Source: Thiorhodovibrio litoralis (GTDB taxonomy: Bacteria; Pseudomonadota; Gammaproteobacteria; Chromatiales; Chromatiaceae). Taken from it: 64,000 nt of DNA. A program made the translations under genes and the position numbers. Shown here in pieces: positions 37,294-46,261 of the stretch (position 1 is its first letter; each line of letters begins with the position of its first letter). The stretch spans positions 4,388,501 through 4,452,500 of the forward strand of contig NZ_CP121473.1 in assembly GCF_033954455.1 (NCBI RefSeq), written 5' to 3'. The notes under the pieces are model-generated. The model was given only the letters and a program-made list of their open reading frames with translations. It did no database searches and had not been told where the DNA came from.

Positions 37294-38846
37294 TGAAAGC
37301 GCTTGAACTCGACGCCTTCAAAACCCTGGTGCGCGAGCACTTCGGTCTCGTCTTCGAGCAGCAGACCCAGAGCAAGCTCGCCGGCGCTCTTGCCAAACGC
37401 ATGGCCGCCTGCGAGCTACATCTGCCACGCGCCTATGCCGCGCGCCTGCGCGCTGATGCAGCTGAGCGCCAGGCGCTGGTCAATCTGCTCACGGTGAACG
37501 AGACCTATTTTTTTCGCGAGCCCGAGCAACTGCGGCTGCTGATCCAACGTCTGATACCGCGCCGACTGACTGTGCGTGCAGACGGCGCCAAGGTGCGCCT
37601 GTTGAGCGCCGGCTGCTCCTCGGGCGAGGAAGTCTATTCGCTGATCATGCTGCTGACCGAGGTCTACGGCGAGCGCACGCCCGAGTTGTTTGAGGTGATG
37701 GGTGGCGACATCGACAGTGCCACTCTGGAGAAAGCCCGCGCCGGGCGCTATGGGCGCTTTTCCTTTCGCGGTGTCAGCGCCGAGCGCCAGACGCGGTTTT
37801 TCCTGCCCAGCGGCTCTGGCTACCAGGTGCGGGACGGTATTCTCGCTCAGGCACGCTTCGTACCGCTGAATCTGAGCGCGCCGCCGGCCAGCCTGGGCCG
37901 GTTCGATTGTATTTTGTATCGCAATGTCTCCATCTACTTTGACGAGCCCACGCGCGAGCGGGTGCTGCGCAATCTGATCCGGCTGCTGAAGCCCGAGGGC
38001 TACTTGATCATCGGCAGCTCCGAGACTCTGGGCAACGACATTGGTCTGCTGGAACTGGTCCAGGAAGACGGCCTGTTTTATTTCATCAACCGCAGCTGCG
38101 GCGAGAGCGACAGGCCGGTATCCAAGAGCGCGGCTGGGGCTCTGGTCACTGACGATTTCCGACCGCCGCGCCCGCCAGACCCACCAACCCCACCAACCCC
38201 GCAACCCGCGGCACAAAGGGCCAGGCCGCTTGCCGCAGCGCCCGCGAGCCCGGCTGCTCCGGTCCAGCCCACGCCACCGACACCCGCCAAGCCAGCGCCT
38301 ATGACGGTCGGTTCCCAGCCGCCTGCCGCGCCATGGCCACTCGACCCGGTGCAGCAGTTGATTGCCGAGCAGCGCTTCGACGAAGCGCTGGCTACGGTTG
38401 GCGAGCGGCTCGTGCAGGCCCCGGCGGATGCCGATGCCCTGCTGCTCAGCGCCTATCTGCTGCTTGAGCGCCGCCAGTTCGACGCGGCCGAGGAGCAAGT
38501 CCGCCAGGTGCTCGAACAGCAGCCCTGGCTCACCGATGCCTGGCTACTGCAGGGGCTCATCAACAAATGGCGCGAGCAAGCGGACCCGGCAGTGGCGGCT
38601 TTTAAGCGCGCGATTTACATCCAGCCAGACTGCTGGCCCGCGCATTTTCATCTCGGCGATCTTTACCGCGCCCGAGGTGATGGCGCGCAGGCCGGGCGCG
38701 CCTGGTCCGCCGTTGCGCGGCTGCTGGCAGCTGAACCACCGCCGGCCAGCGGTCTGCGCCTTCGCGTTCTGGAACCGCCCGCCAAGATGGCCCGCTATCT
38801 GTGCGAGCGGCATCTGGCGCCCGAGCGGGAACCGAGGCCGAGCTAG
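37293..38846 (+). CDS. cheR: Chemotaxis methyltransferase CheR with C-terminal TPR region (WspC-like)
   Basis: 517 residues. The CheR domain (about 1-270) contains VNETYFFREPEQLRLL, VRLLSAGCSSGEEVYSLIMLL (SAM site) and FDCILYRNVSIYFDEPTRERVLRNL. An approximately 80-residue Pro/Ala-rich linker (PPRPPDPPTPPTPQP) leads to tetratricopeptide-type repeats (about 360-490: RFDEALATVGERLVQAPADADAL, QFDAAEEQVRQVLEQQPWLTDA, DPAVAAFKRAIYIQPDCWPAHFHLGDLYRARGD). CheR-TPR proteins such as WspC belong to alternative chemosensory systems. It methylates the receptor using SAM. cheA begins two bases after its stop. Confidence 0.93.
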   Translation: MKALELDAFKTLVREHFGLVFEQQTQSKLAGALAKRMAACELHLPRAYAARLRADAAERQALVNLLTVNETYFFREPEQLRLLIQRLIPRRLTVRADGAKVRLLSAGCSSGEEVYSLIMLLTEVYGERTPELFEVMGGDIDSATLEKARAGRYGRFSFRGVSAERQTRFFLPSGSGYQVRDGILAQARFVPLNLSAPPASLGRFDCILYRNVSIYFDEPTRERVLRNLIRLLKPEGYLIIGSSETLGNDIGLLELVQEDGLFYFINRSCGESDRPVSKSAAGALVTDDFRPPRPPDPPTPPTPQPAAQRARPLAAAPASPAAPVQPTPPTPAKPAPMTVGSQPPAAPWPLDPVQQLIAEQRFDEALATVGERLVQAPADADALLLSAYLLLERRQFDAAEEQVRQVLEQQPWLTDAWLLQGLINKWREQADPAVAAFKRAIYIQPDCWPAHFHLGDLYRARGDGAQAGRAWSAVARLLAAEPPPASGLRLRVLEPPAKMARYLCERHLAPEREPRPS

Positions 38847-38848
38847 CC

Positions 38849-41050
38849 ATGGCCATCGACCGGAGCAAATTTATCGGCCGCTTTGTCGAGGAAGCACGCG
38901 ACCATCTGGTGCGCCTCGACCGCGGCCTGGCGGAAATGGCCCAGGGCAGCGCGGGCGAGGGGATCACTGCCAGCGAGATCGATGCCCTGTTTCGCTCCGC
39001 GCACACCATCAAGGGCTCGGCGCGCATGCTGAGACTCTTGCCCATCTGCGACACCGCCCATGCCATCGAAGACCTGCTCGGCGCCTTCCGCAGCCGACAG
39101 GTGCAAGCGGATGCCGGGTTGAGCGCACTGCTGCAGCGCGGCGTCGATGCCATTGCCAGCGCGGTCGATCAGCTCGACCGCCAGCCCGATCCGGACGCCT
39201 TGGCGCCGGCGGATGCCGGGCTGTGCGCAGCCCTGAGTGCCGCCGCGACCCCGGGGGATGCTCCCCGACCGGCCGCTCCGGCAGCCAACCAGACGTCCGA
39301 GCGGGCCGCAACCCAAGAGGCAAAAGCAGCTTCGGCTCCGGCGTCAGCACCGACTCCGGCTCCAGCGGCCCCACCCACTTCCGGCCTGTCGGACAGCGAC
39401 ACCCTGCGCGTGCGCCTCGACCATCTCGACGGGTTGATCCGCCTGATGGGCGAGATCATCGCCCAGCACGACCGATTGCGACTGCGCCCGGATGAAGCCC
39501 GGCGCATCGCCCGGGGTGCCGAGGCCGAGATCGCGCCGGCCTGCGAGGCCTTCGCCCACAGCCTGCGCGAGGATGTGCAGGACCAGGAGGTGCTGATCCG
39601 CGAGCTGCATGACCGCGCGCTGGCGCTGCGCATGCTGCCCTTGTCGATTCTGTTCGAGCCCGCAGCGCGCAATCTGCGCCAACTTGCCCGCTCGCTCGGC
39701 AAAGAGGTGCGCTGCACCATCACGGGCGACGCCATTTCCCTCGACCGCCAGTTGATTGATGAGCTGGCCGATCCCCTGCTGCACCTGCTGCGCAATGCCG
39801 TGGACCACGGGCTCGAACCGCCGGATGAACGTCAGGCTGCCGGCAAGCCCGCCAGCGGTTCTGTGCGACTCGAAGCACGCCGGGATGGGCGCTGGGTGGA
39901 GATCACCATTCGCGACGACGGCCGCGGCATTAATGTCGCCGCGGCCCGCGACAAGGCCATTCGCAAGGGCTTGCTGAGCGCCGAGCAGGCGGGCACGGCT
40001 AGCGACAGCGAGATTGTCGATCTGATCTTCACCCCCGGCTTCTCCACCAGCGCGCTGATTACTGATATCTCCGGGCGCGGCGTGGGCATGGACGTGGTCA
40101 AGTCCATTGTGCTCGACCGCCTGCAGGGCAGTATTCAGGTCGACAACCGCCCCGGTCTGGGCGCGACCTTTCGCCTGCGCCTACCCCTGTCTCTGGCCAT
40201 CATGCGGGTGCTCTTGATCGAGGCCGGGGGCGAGACACTGGGGTTTCTTGCCCAGCATGTGGCGGAAATCCTGCGCCTTTCGCGCGACAGCCTGCTCGAG
40301 GTGGCCGAGCGGCGCGCGGTTATCGTGCGCAATGAATTCGTCCCTGTCATGCCGCTTGCCGAGTTGCTCAATCCCGCGTTTAAGGTCGCGCCCGCAACTG
40401 CAACCGCAGCGGAGGCGAGCCCCCAAGTCTTGCTGGTCATCCTGCGCATCGGCCAGGAGAAACTCGCACTTGAGGTCGATGTGCTCCGCGACGAGCGCGA
40501 TCTGGTGGTCAAGCCGGTGCCTGAACATCTGCGTCACCTGCATCTGGTCTCAGGCTTTGTCAGCAGTGGCGCGCTGGCGGTGGTCAGCGTGTTGCACGCG
40601 CCCGCAGTGCTCGATCTGGCCGCGCGCGCCCGTGGTCAGTCGGTCAGCGACGGTGCCCGGACAATGGCTACAGCAGGCGAGCGTGTCAATCGCCTGCTGG
40701 TGGTGGACGATTCCCTGAACACCCGGGAAATCGAAAAGGACGTACTCCAAGCCCATGGTTACAGCGTCACCCTGGCCGAGGACGGCATTGACGGCCTGCA
40801 CAAGGCCATGCGGGAGCAATTCGATGCCGTGTTGACCGATGTGGAAATGCCGCGCATGGATGGCTTTACCCTGACCGAGCGCCTGCGCGCGCTTGACGCC
40901 TACCAGGCGACGCCCATTGTGATCGTCACCTCGCGCGAGAAGGAAGAAGACCGCCAGCGCGGTCTGCGCGTCGGCGCCGATGCCTATATCGTGAAAGGGG
41001 ACTTCGACCAGAGCAATCTGATCGGCACCCTGCGCGCGCTGCTTGGCTGA
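38849..41050 (+). CDS. cheA: Hybrid chemotaxis kinase CheA with C-terminal receiver
   Basis: 733 residues. Hpt domain with the phospho-acceptor His in FRSAHTIKGSARML (about residue 52), then an Ala/Pro-rich linker without an evident CheY-binding P2 domain. Dimerisation and ATPase domains follow (LLHLLRNAVDHGLEPP, ITIRDDGRGINVAAARDKA, DISGRGVGMDVVKS). The CheW-like domain is about 490-600. A REC domain about 612-732 has RLLVVDDSLNTREIEKDVL and Asp in AVLTDVEMPRMDG. CheA-REC is the WspE/ChpA-like architecture, in which the receiver often acts as sink or regulator. The kinase probably phosphorylates the downstream receiver proteins, including the GGDEF protein. Confidence 0.94.
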   Translation: MAIDRSKFIGRFVEEARDHLVRLDRGLAEMAQGSAGEGITASEIDALFRSAHTIKGSARMLRLLPICDTAHAIEDLLGAFRSRQVQADAGLSALLQRGVDAIASAVDQLDRQPDPDALAPADAGLCAALSAAATPGDAPRPAAPAANQTSERAATQEAKAASAPASAPTPAPAAPPTSGLSDSDTLRVRLDHLDGLIRLMGEIIAQHDRLRLRPDEARRIARGAEAEIAPACEAFAHSLREDVQDQEVLIRELHDRALALRMLPLSILFEPAARNLRQLARSLGKEVRCTITGDAISLDRQLIDELADPLLHLLRNAVDHGLEPPDERQAAGKPASGSVRLEARRDGRWVEITIRDDGRGINVAAARDKAIRKGLLSAEQAGTASDSEIVDLIFTPGFSTSALITDISGRGVGMDVVKSIVLDRLQGSIQVDNRPGLGATFRLRLPLSLAIMRVLLIEAGGETLGFLAQHVAEILRLSRDSLLEVAERRAVIVRNEFVPVMPLAELLNPAFKVAPATATAAEASPQVLLVILRIGQEKLALEVDVLRDERDLVVKPVPEHLRHLHLVSGFVSSGALAVVSVLHAPAVLDLAARARGQSVSDGARTMATAGERVNRLLVVDDSLNTREIEKDVLQAHGYSVTLAEDGIDGLHKAMREQFDAVLTDVEMPRMDGFTLTERLRALDAYQATPIVIVTSREKEEDRQRGLRVGADAYIVKGDFDQSNLIGTLRALLG

Positions 41051-41174
41051 CAGTGACGCGCATGATCGCAACCCGCCGGCGCGCCCTGACAACTGGTCCT
41101 ACAACACCAAAGCCGGCATGGTATCTTGCACTGATCAGCCGCACTGCCGCCTGCGTGCGCAGGAGTCCCCCCAA

Positions 41175-41543
41175 ATGCACATTCTGATTGTCGATGATGA
41201 CCCGCTGGCCGCTGAACTCTCGGCCGCCATCCTCCAGGCTGCGGGCTACCAGACCCTGGTCGCCGAGCAGGCGCTGGATGCACTCGAACAGCTCGAGGCC
41301 AATCCGGACCTGGATGTGGTCGTCAGCGACATGCACATGCCGCTGATGAACGGCATTGAATTCTTCGCCGAAGTGCGCGAGCGCGGCTATCCCTGTCGCT
41401 TTATTCTGCTCACCGGCGACGCGCCTGAGGAACTGCAAACACAGCAACCGGGGCTCGATGCCTGCCTGCTGAAAGACTTCAGCCTCGAACACAGCTTGCC
41501 GCGACTCGTTGCCGAACTGACCGCCAGCCGCCACGAAGCCTGA
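41175..41543 (+). CDS. Stand-alone response receiver (CheY-like)
   Basis: 122 residues comprising a single REC domain: HILIVDDDPLAAELSAAILQAAGY, the phospho-acceptor Asp in VVVSDMHMPLMNGIEFF, Thr in ILLTGDAPEE and the conserved Lys in CLLKDFSLEH. AGGAG at 41161-41165 supports ATG 41175. It follows cheA by about 120 bp and precedes cheW, so it is a probable CheA target, but flagellar-motor binding cannot be judged. Confidence 0.88.
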   Translation: MHILIVDDDPLAAELSAAILQAAGYQTLVAEQALDALEQLEANPDLDVVVSDMHMPLMNGIEFFAEVRERGYPCRFILLTGDAPEELQTQQPGLDACLLKDFSLEHSLPRLVAELTASRHEA

Positions 41544-41551
41544 GCTTGCCC

Positions 41552-42094
41552 ATGTCTGGTCCCAGCCTCGATGACATTCTGGCCGAGCGGCACAGCAGCC
41601 TTGCCTCCGGCGCCAGTCAGGCGGGCGAGGTTGTGGATGTGGATGAGCCCGTCGTCAAGCTGGTGATCTTCACCCTGGCTGACCAGACATTCGCCTTGCC
41701 TGGTCAACAGATTCGCGAAATACTCGCCGCCCCCTGGGTCTATCAGGTGCCGGGCGCGCCTGCGGCGCTTGAGGGGGTGATCAGCGTGCGCGGTGAGATC
41801 GAATCCGTTCTCTGCCTGCGTAATCTGCTGCAACTGCCAGCAACCAACCCTGAGAAAATGGCAGTGCTCTTGACGCGCGGCGCCCGCCTGCAAACCGGCT
41901 TGCGCGTCGATGAAGTCATTGACCTATGCGACCAGCCCGAGAGCGCCCTGCAGCCGGCGCCAGACACACTGCCAGATAATCTGCGTCCGTACGTGCGCCA
42001 CCTGACCCGCCTTGGCGAGCGCGGCGTGAGCCTGCTTGATCTCGACAGCCTGCTGGCGGCCTACAGCAAGAATGTTGCCCACAAAGCCGCTTGA
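41552..42094 (+). CDS. cheW: CheW-type coupling protein
   Basis: 180 residues. A CheW domain runs from about residue 35 (LVIFTLADQTFALPGQQIREILAAPWVYQVPGAPAALEGVISVRGEIESVLCLRNLL), and the end contains RHLTRLGERGVSLLDLDSLLA. It links the receptor and CheA. ATG 41552 is chosen over TTG 41546. It is followed by a second, much more divergent CheW-like gene, matching the two coupling proteins of Wsp-type systems. Confidence 0.88.
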   Translation: MSGPSLDDILAERHSSLASGASQAGEVVDVDEPVVKLVIFTLADQTFALPGQQIREILAAPWVYQVPGAPAALEGVISVRGEIESVLCLRNLLQLPATNPEKMAVLLTRGARLQTGLRVDEVIDLCDQPESALQPAPDTLPDNLRPYVRHLTRLGERGVSLLDLDSLLAAYSKNVAHKAA

Positions 42095-42115
42095 GCAAGG
42101 CGCCGCTGCCAATCC

Positions 42116-42595
42116 ATGAGCGCCCTTGACTTGGTGCTGTGCCGGGCCGCCGGTCACTGCTTCGGCTTTGAAGCTGCCCTGGTGCGCCAGGCCCAGAACT
42201 GTGGCTCGGCTGCGGTTACAAGTCTCGAGACCTGCCTGGGCCTGCCTGAAGATGGAACACAAGACCGCCATCTGCTAAGCCTGCGCGGTTGCAATGGCGA
42301 CTGGACTGTCGATGTTGCCGGACCACTAGAATTAACCAGTCTGCCGTTCAGCCACATTCATCCACTGCCACCGCTGCTCGCCCTGCAACCGCCGCTCCCC
42401 GGCCTGCGAGCGCTCGCCCTTGTGCCGCCAGAAGAGCCAAAAGCTCCAAGAGCTCCGCAAGCGCCTGACGCGCGGCTGATTCTGCTGCTCGACCCCCGCA
42501 CTCTGGCACTGCGGGCCAGCAACAATTCGCTAACCGCAGTAGGCTACAATGATGCTCTATCTTCCGACTCTCCTGAACCGTGCCAGCGCTCTTGA
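42116..42595 (+). CDS. Divergent CheW-like protein
   Basis: 159 residues, weakly resembling a CheW domain: LVLCRAAGHCFGFEAALVRQ at the start (compare FALPGQQIREI), LLSLRGCNGDWTVDVAGPLELTSLPFSHIHPLPPLL in the middle and ARLILLLDPRTLAL near the end, where CheW proteins have their final beta strand. The similarity is marginal and rests partly on position between cheW and the GGDEF output gene. It could be the second coupling protein of the system or a degenerating copy. Confidence 0.55.
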   Translation: MSALDLVLCRAAGHCFGFEAALVRQAQNCGSAAVTSLETCLGLPEDGTQDRHLLSLRGCNGDWTVDVAGPLELTSLPFSHIHPLPPLLALQPPLPGLRALALVPPEEPKAPRAPQAPDARLILLLDPRTLALRASNNSLTAVGYNDALSSDSPEPCQRS

Positions 42596-42666
42596 TCCCA
42601 GTCCCCCGAAGAGCCAATCCGTTCGATTCATAGAAAACGCCCCCAGGCTAGCCAAAAACAACCAGA

Positions 42667-44424
42667 ATGACGGCTCAAGATCAGTCCCCCAGTGATCAGT
42701 CCCCCAGTGATCACTCCTCCGATGGTCAGTCTCTAGAAGCCATCAAGGCCCGCCTGCGCCAGAGCTTTGTCGAAGGGCTGCCAGCGCGCATCGCGCAATG
42801 TCGCGTCGATATTGCTGCCATCAATGCGCACGGCACTGCTGAACAGGATCGTCTGGCGGCGCTGAAGCGTCTGCATCTCAGCTTTCACACACTCAAGGGC
42901 TCGGGCGCCTCCCTCGGCCTCAGCACACTCGCGCAACTTGCGGAACCGGCCGAAAAGGCGGTGCAAGGGGTGCTGAAACAAACGCCAGTTAAAGAGCGGG
43001 AATCCTTGCGCAAACTGGAGCGCACCCTCACACCCCAGCTCGACGCCATCGAGCGGGCGATTCTCAGTCAGATGGCCAGGCCACCGAGTGCGCCGGATGC
43101 CGCGGACGCGAAAGCCGCATCCGTCGCCGCCCGCGCCGACCCACACCAGCGCGATCACCGCATGGTCTATCTGTGCGACGATGATCCGCATCAACTGCAG
43201 CAACTGGCCAATCAACTCGCCTGCTTTGGCTATCCGCTGAAAGCCTTCAGTCGGCTCGACGCGCTCAAGGCGGCCGTTCTCGAGCAAACGCCCGCCGCTG
43301 TGGTGATCGACATCGTCTTCCCCGAGGGCGAAAACGCCGGCCCGGAAATGCTCGCCGAGCTGCGCCCGCAGCTCAATACCCAGATACCGGCTATTTTCAT
43401 CTCCAGCCGCGATGATTTCAGCGCCCGACTGCGCAGCGTGCGGGCCGGCTCAAGCGCCTTCTGCCCCAAGCCGGTGAACATCCCGGAGATGGTCGAGTTT
43501 CTCGATCACCTGACCAACCCCGCGGCGCCCGAGCAGTTTAATGTGCTGATCGTCGATGACGAACCCGAACTGGCCCGGCTGCATGCCGCGACGCTTGAGA
43601 GCGCGGGCATGATCTGCCAGGTCGTTACGGCGCCCGAGGATGTCCTCAGCGTGCTCGAACGCTTCCGTGCCGATCTGGTGCTGATGGATCTGCACATGCC
43701 GGACTGCTCCGGCCAGGAACTCGCCAGCATGCTGCGCCAGATTCCTGGCTACGTCAGCCTGCCGATCATTTTTTTGTCATCCGAAACCAATCAGGAACGC
43801 CAGTTCCAGGCCCTGCAAGCCGGCGCCGATGGCTTTCTGGTCAAACCCATCGAACCACGCCGTCTGGTCGACGAGGTGCGGCTGCGGGCCGAGCGCATGC
43901 GCACGCTACGCTCCCTGATGGTGCGCGACAGCCTGACCGGCCTGTTCAACCACAACACCATCCTGCAATTTCTTGAACTGGCCGTCGCCAACGCCCGCCG
44001 CAACACCAGTCCGCTGTGCTTTGCCATGATCGACGTCGACCACTTCAAGCTGGTCAATGATACCCACGGTCACCCTGCCGGCGATCACGTTCTCATGGCT
44101 TTAAGTCGCACCCTGCGTCTACGCCTGCGCGACTCCGACTCCATCGGCCGCTACGGCGGCGAAGAATTCGCCGTCGTACTCAACGACACTGGACTAAAGG
44201 ACGCGACCGAACTCCTCGACGCCCTGCGCACCGACTTCTCGCGCATCCAATTCCAGGCAAACGGCCAGAAGTTCAGCTGCACCTTCAGCGCCGGCATCGC
44301 CACCTTCCCCAATTGCCCCGACCCCCGCCGACTGACCGAAACCGCCGATCACGCGCTCTACAATGCGAAACACGCCGGGCGCAACCAGGTCACCACATTA
44401 GTGTGCGATGGCCTCGAGCGCTGA
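42667..44424 (+). CDS. Hpt-REC-REC-GGDEF diguanylate cyclase, probable output of the che cluster
   Basis: 585 residues. A Ser/Asp/Gln repeat leader (SPSDQSPSDHSSDGQS) comes first, then an Hpt-like domain with LHLSFHTLKGSGASLG. REC1 (about 160-280, MVYLCDDDPHQLQQL, Asp in VVIDIVFPEG) and REC2 (about 292-410, VLIVDDEPELARL, Asp in LVLMDLHMPDCSG) follow. GGDEF is about 415-580 with GGEEF (RYGGEEFAVVLND) and a conserved IDVDHFKLVND metal site. GGEEF is catalytically competent in many cyclases. In Wsp systems the output is a single REC-GGDEF (WspR). Here an Hpt and a second receiver are added, so it may be fed by the CheA relay. Confidence 0.9.
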   Translation: MTAQDQSPSDQSPSDHSSDGQSLEAIKARLRQSFVEGLPARIAQCRVDIAAINAHGTAEQDRLAALKRLHLSFHTLKGSGASLGLSTLAQLAEPAEKAVQGVLKQTPVKERESLRKLERTLTPQLDAIERAILSQMARPPSAPDAADAKAASVAARADPHQRDHRMVYLCDDDPHQLQQLANQLACFGYPLKAFSRLDALKAAVLEQTPAAVVIDIVFPEGENAGPEMLAELRPQLNTQIPAIFISSRDDFSARLRSVRAGSSAFCPKPVNIPEMVEFLDHLTNPAAPEQFNVLIVDDEPELARLHAATLESAGMICQVVTAPEDVLSVLERFRADLVLMDLHMPDCSGQELASMLRQIPGYVSLPIIFLSSETNQERQFQALQAGADGFLVKPIEPRRLVDEVRLRAERMRTLRSLMVRDSLTGLFNHNTILQFLELAVANARRNTSPLCFAMIDVDHFKLVNDTHGHPAGDHVLMALSRTLRLRLRDSDSIGRYGGEEFAVVLNDTGLKDATELLDALRTDFSRIQFQANGQKFSCTFSAGIATFPNCPDPRRLTETADHALYNAKHAGRNQVTTLVCDGLER

Positions 44425-44471
44425 ATACGGCGTACTGATGCGATGGTATCTGGTCGATTTGCTGTCTTGTC

Positions 44472-44712
44472 TTAGCTGCCTCTGCGCGCCGAACTCTCAG
44501 AGCATTGCGGCAGCCAGTCCTCAAGGCTCAGCTCAGGTACGCGCTTGAACTCGCGGGTATTGTTGGTTACCAGCACCGCGTCTTCCGCCACCGCATGGGC
44601 AGCGATCAACAGGTGCATATTGCCGATCGGAGTTCCCGAGCGTTGCAGATGCACGCGAAGACCGACCCCGGATCACAAAGCTGCAAGTGTTGGTGTCAAG
44701 CATCCATATCAT
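44472..44712 (-). pseudogene. vapC: VapC-type PIN toxin, internally deleted and frameshifted
   Basis: The first 17 codons (from ATG 44712: MIWMLDTNTCSFVIRGR) are a typical VapC start with the first PIN aspartate. The sequence then jumps frame to VHLQRSGTPIGNMHLLIAAHAVAEDAVLVTNNTREFKRVPELSLEDWL, a normal VapC end with the later acidic residues. About 80 codons of the middle, including a catalytic acidic residue, are missing. The start overlaps the vapB stop, as in intact modules. The toxin cannot be functional as read. Confidence 0.85.
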
Positions 44713-44941
44713 GGAAACAATCCCGATCCTGTGGTGGCTCTTGACCCCGATCCGCCAGGAAGTCTTCGGGAGTTTTGCTTCGCTTGGCGAAAAAGTCATC
44801 CCAGCCTTTGGGCTTTTCGCGCAATACCAAAGCATCGCCGATGCGTTCGATGAAGACTTCGTTACCCTTCATGCGGAACTCAGCTGGCAGGCGAACAGCC
44901 TGGCTGCGACCATTCATAAAGAGCTTGGCAGTAGCGGCCAT
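44696..44941 (-). CDS. vapB: VapB-type antitoxin (AbrB/SpoVT fold)
   Basis: 81 residues: TAKLFMNGRSQAVRLPAEFRMKGNEVFIERIGDALVLREKPKGWDDFFA, the swapped-hairpin DNA-binding start of VapB/VagC antitoxins, followed by a toxin-binding tail. It appears complete although its partner vapC is destroyed, so it may persist as an orphan regulator. It lies at the left edge of the CRISPR-Cas island. Confidence 0.9.
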   Translation of the reverse strand: MAATAKLFMNGRSQAVRLPAEFRMKGNEVFIERIGDALVLREKPKGWDDFFAKRSKTPEDFLADRGQEPPQDRDCFHDMDA

Positions 44942-45174
44942 CGAAATATTCTCCCAGGATGCAGTGGGTCAATGGTATATATCAAAAGTATAGACCAGCA
45001 TCAACGGGTGCGCGGTGCTGCCAGAGACAAGTGACGCGTGCCGGCTTTTCTCGTCAGGACGGTTTGGAGTTACCGGGGAAATATTCCGAGAGCTAATATC
45101 CTCCCATACACGAATTTTCCAGTTCGTTTCAGATACTATCGACGCGGGACTCATGAAGAGGATAAGTCGCCGCT

Positions 45175-46137
45175 ATGAACCGAGCAGAGCGTATCTACCG
45201 CGTCCACGCCTTACTGCGGGACAAGCCGCGTTCCTTTGAGCAAATGCGTCGGGACCTGGAAGTATCCCGAGCCACCTTAGTGCGTGACCTCGGTTACATG
45301 AAGGACTTTATGAGGGCGCCGATCGAGTACCACCGCGCCAGCAATTGTTATCGTTACCAAGCATCGTCCAGTTTCGAGCTGCCCGGGCTCTGGCTCAATG
45401 AGAGCGAGTTGTACGCACTGCTCGCCAGCGAGCGGCTACTGGACTTGGTGCAGCCAGGTCTGCTGGCACCCTATCTCGGCCCGCTGCGCGCCCGCCTGCG
45501 CAGCCTTCTGTCCCAGAGCGGGCACACTGCCGATACCGTCAGTGAGCGCATTTTGTTGCAGCCCATCGCCGCGCGCCGGACCGAGGCGTACCGCTTTGGC
45601 GTCGTTGCCGGTGCGCTGCTTGAAGCTAAGCGGCTCGACATCCGTTATCACGCGCGCACCCAAGATCACGAAAGTCGCCGCATCGTCCATCCACAGCGGC
45701 TGGTGCGTTATCGGGACAACTGGTACTTGGTCGCCGAGTGCGAGCAAGCACAGGCACTGCGCATCTTCTCGCTCGACCGAATCACACAGGCCGAACAGTT
45801 GTCAGGCGGGGCATATCAGCTGGACGCGCAAACACTCGAGCGCTTCCTCGGCGCCAGCTTCGGCATCTTCTCCGGAACGGCGACCGCCTGGGCGGTGCTG
45901 CGCTTCAGCCCACTGGCATCCCGCTGGGTGGCTGACGAGATCTGGCACCCCGAGCAGATCGGCCAATGGCGCTCCGGACACTACGAGCTGCAGGTGCCGT
46001 ACTCCGATCCACGCGAACTCCTCATGGACATCCTCAAGTACGGGCCGGACGTGGAAGTCATCGCGCCACCCGCGTTGCGGGATGCGGTTGCCGATCGGTT
46101 GCGCCGCGCGGCAGCCACCTACGCTCCGGATGACTGA
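45175..46137 (+). CDS. WYL-domain transcriptional regulator next to the cas operon
   Basis: 320 residues. The N-terminal winged helix-turn-helix is MNRAERIYRVHALLRDKPRSFEQMRRDLEVSRATLVRDLGYMKDF. The WYL domain has the motif at NWYLVAECEQAQALRIFSLDRI, and a C-terminal WCX-like part follows (YELQVPYSDPRELLMDILKYGPDVEVIAPPALRDAV). WYL regulators sense ligands, often nucleic-acid-derived, and commonly control CRISPR and other defence genes. It ends 124 bp before cas6 on the same strand and probably regulates the cas operon. Confidence 0.88.
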   Translation: MNRAERIYRVHALLRDKPRSFEQMRRDLEVSRATLVRDLGYMKDFMRAPIEYHRASNCYRYQASSSFELPGLWLNESELYALLASERLLDLVQPGLLAPYLGPLRARLRSLLSQSGHTADTVSERILLQPIAARRTEAYRFGVVAGALLEAKRLDIRYHARTQDHESRRIVHPQRLVRYRDNWYLVAECEQAQALRIFSLDRITQAEQLSGGAYQLDAQTLERFLGASFGIFSGTATAWAVLRFSPLASRWVADEIWHPEQIGQWRSGHYELQVPYSDPRELLMDILKYGPDVEVIAPPALRDAVADRLRRAAATYAPDD

Positions 46138-46261
46138 CCGCCCTGTCTCATGAATCGCAAAAATTTTCTCACTGGCTCAGTCTCTGAGCCACTTAGTATG
46201 TTAGAACACTCTCCCAAGACGGCTCCGCGCCGGCCATCGACCCGCCAAGGAGGTATTCTCG

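Noticed and set aside
44472-46137. A CRISPR-controlled toxin-antitoxin arrangement between cas genes.
   Set aside because: The modules flank the locus rather than sit between cas genes. They are ordinary protein pairs with decayed toxins, and no repeat-like small RNA was found next to them.
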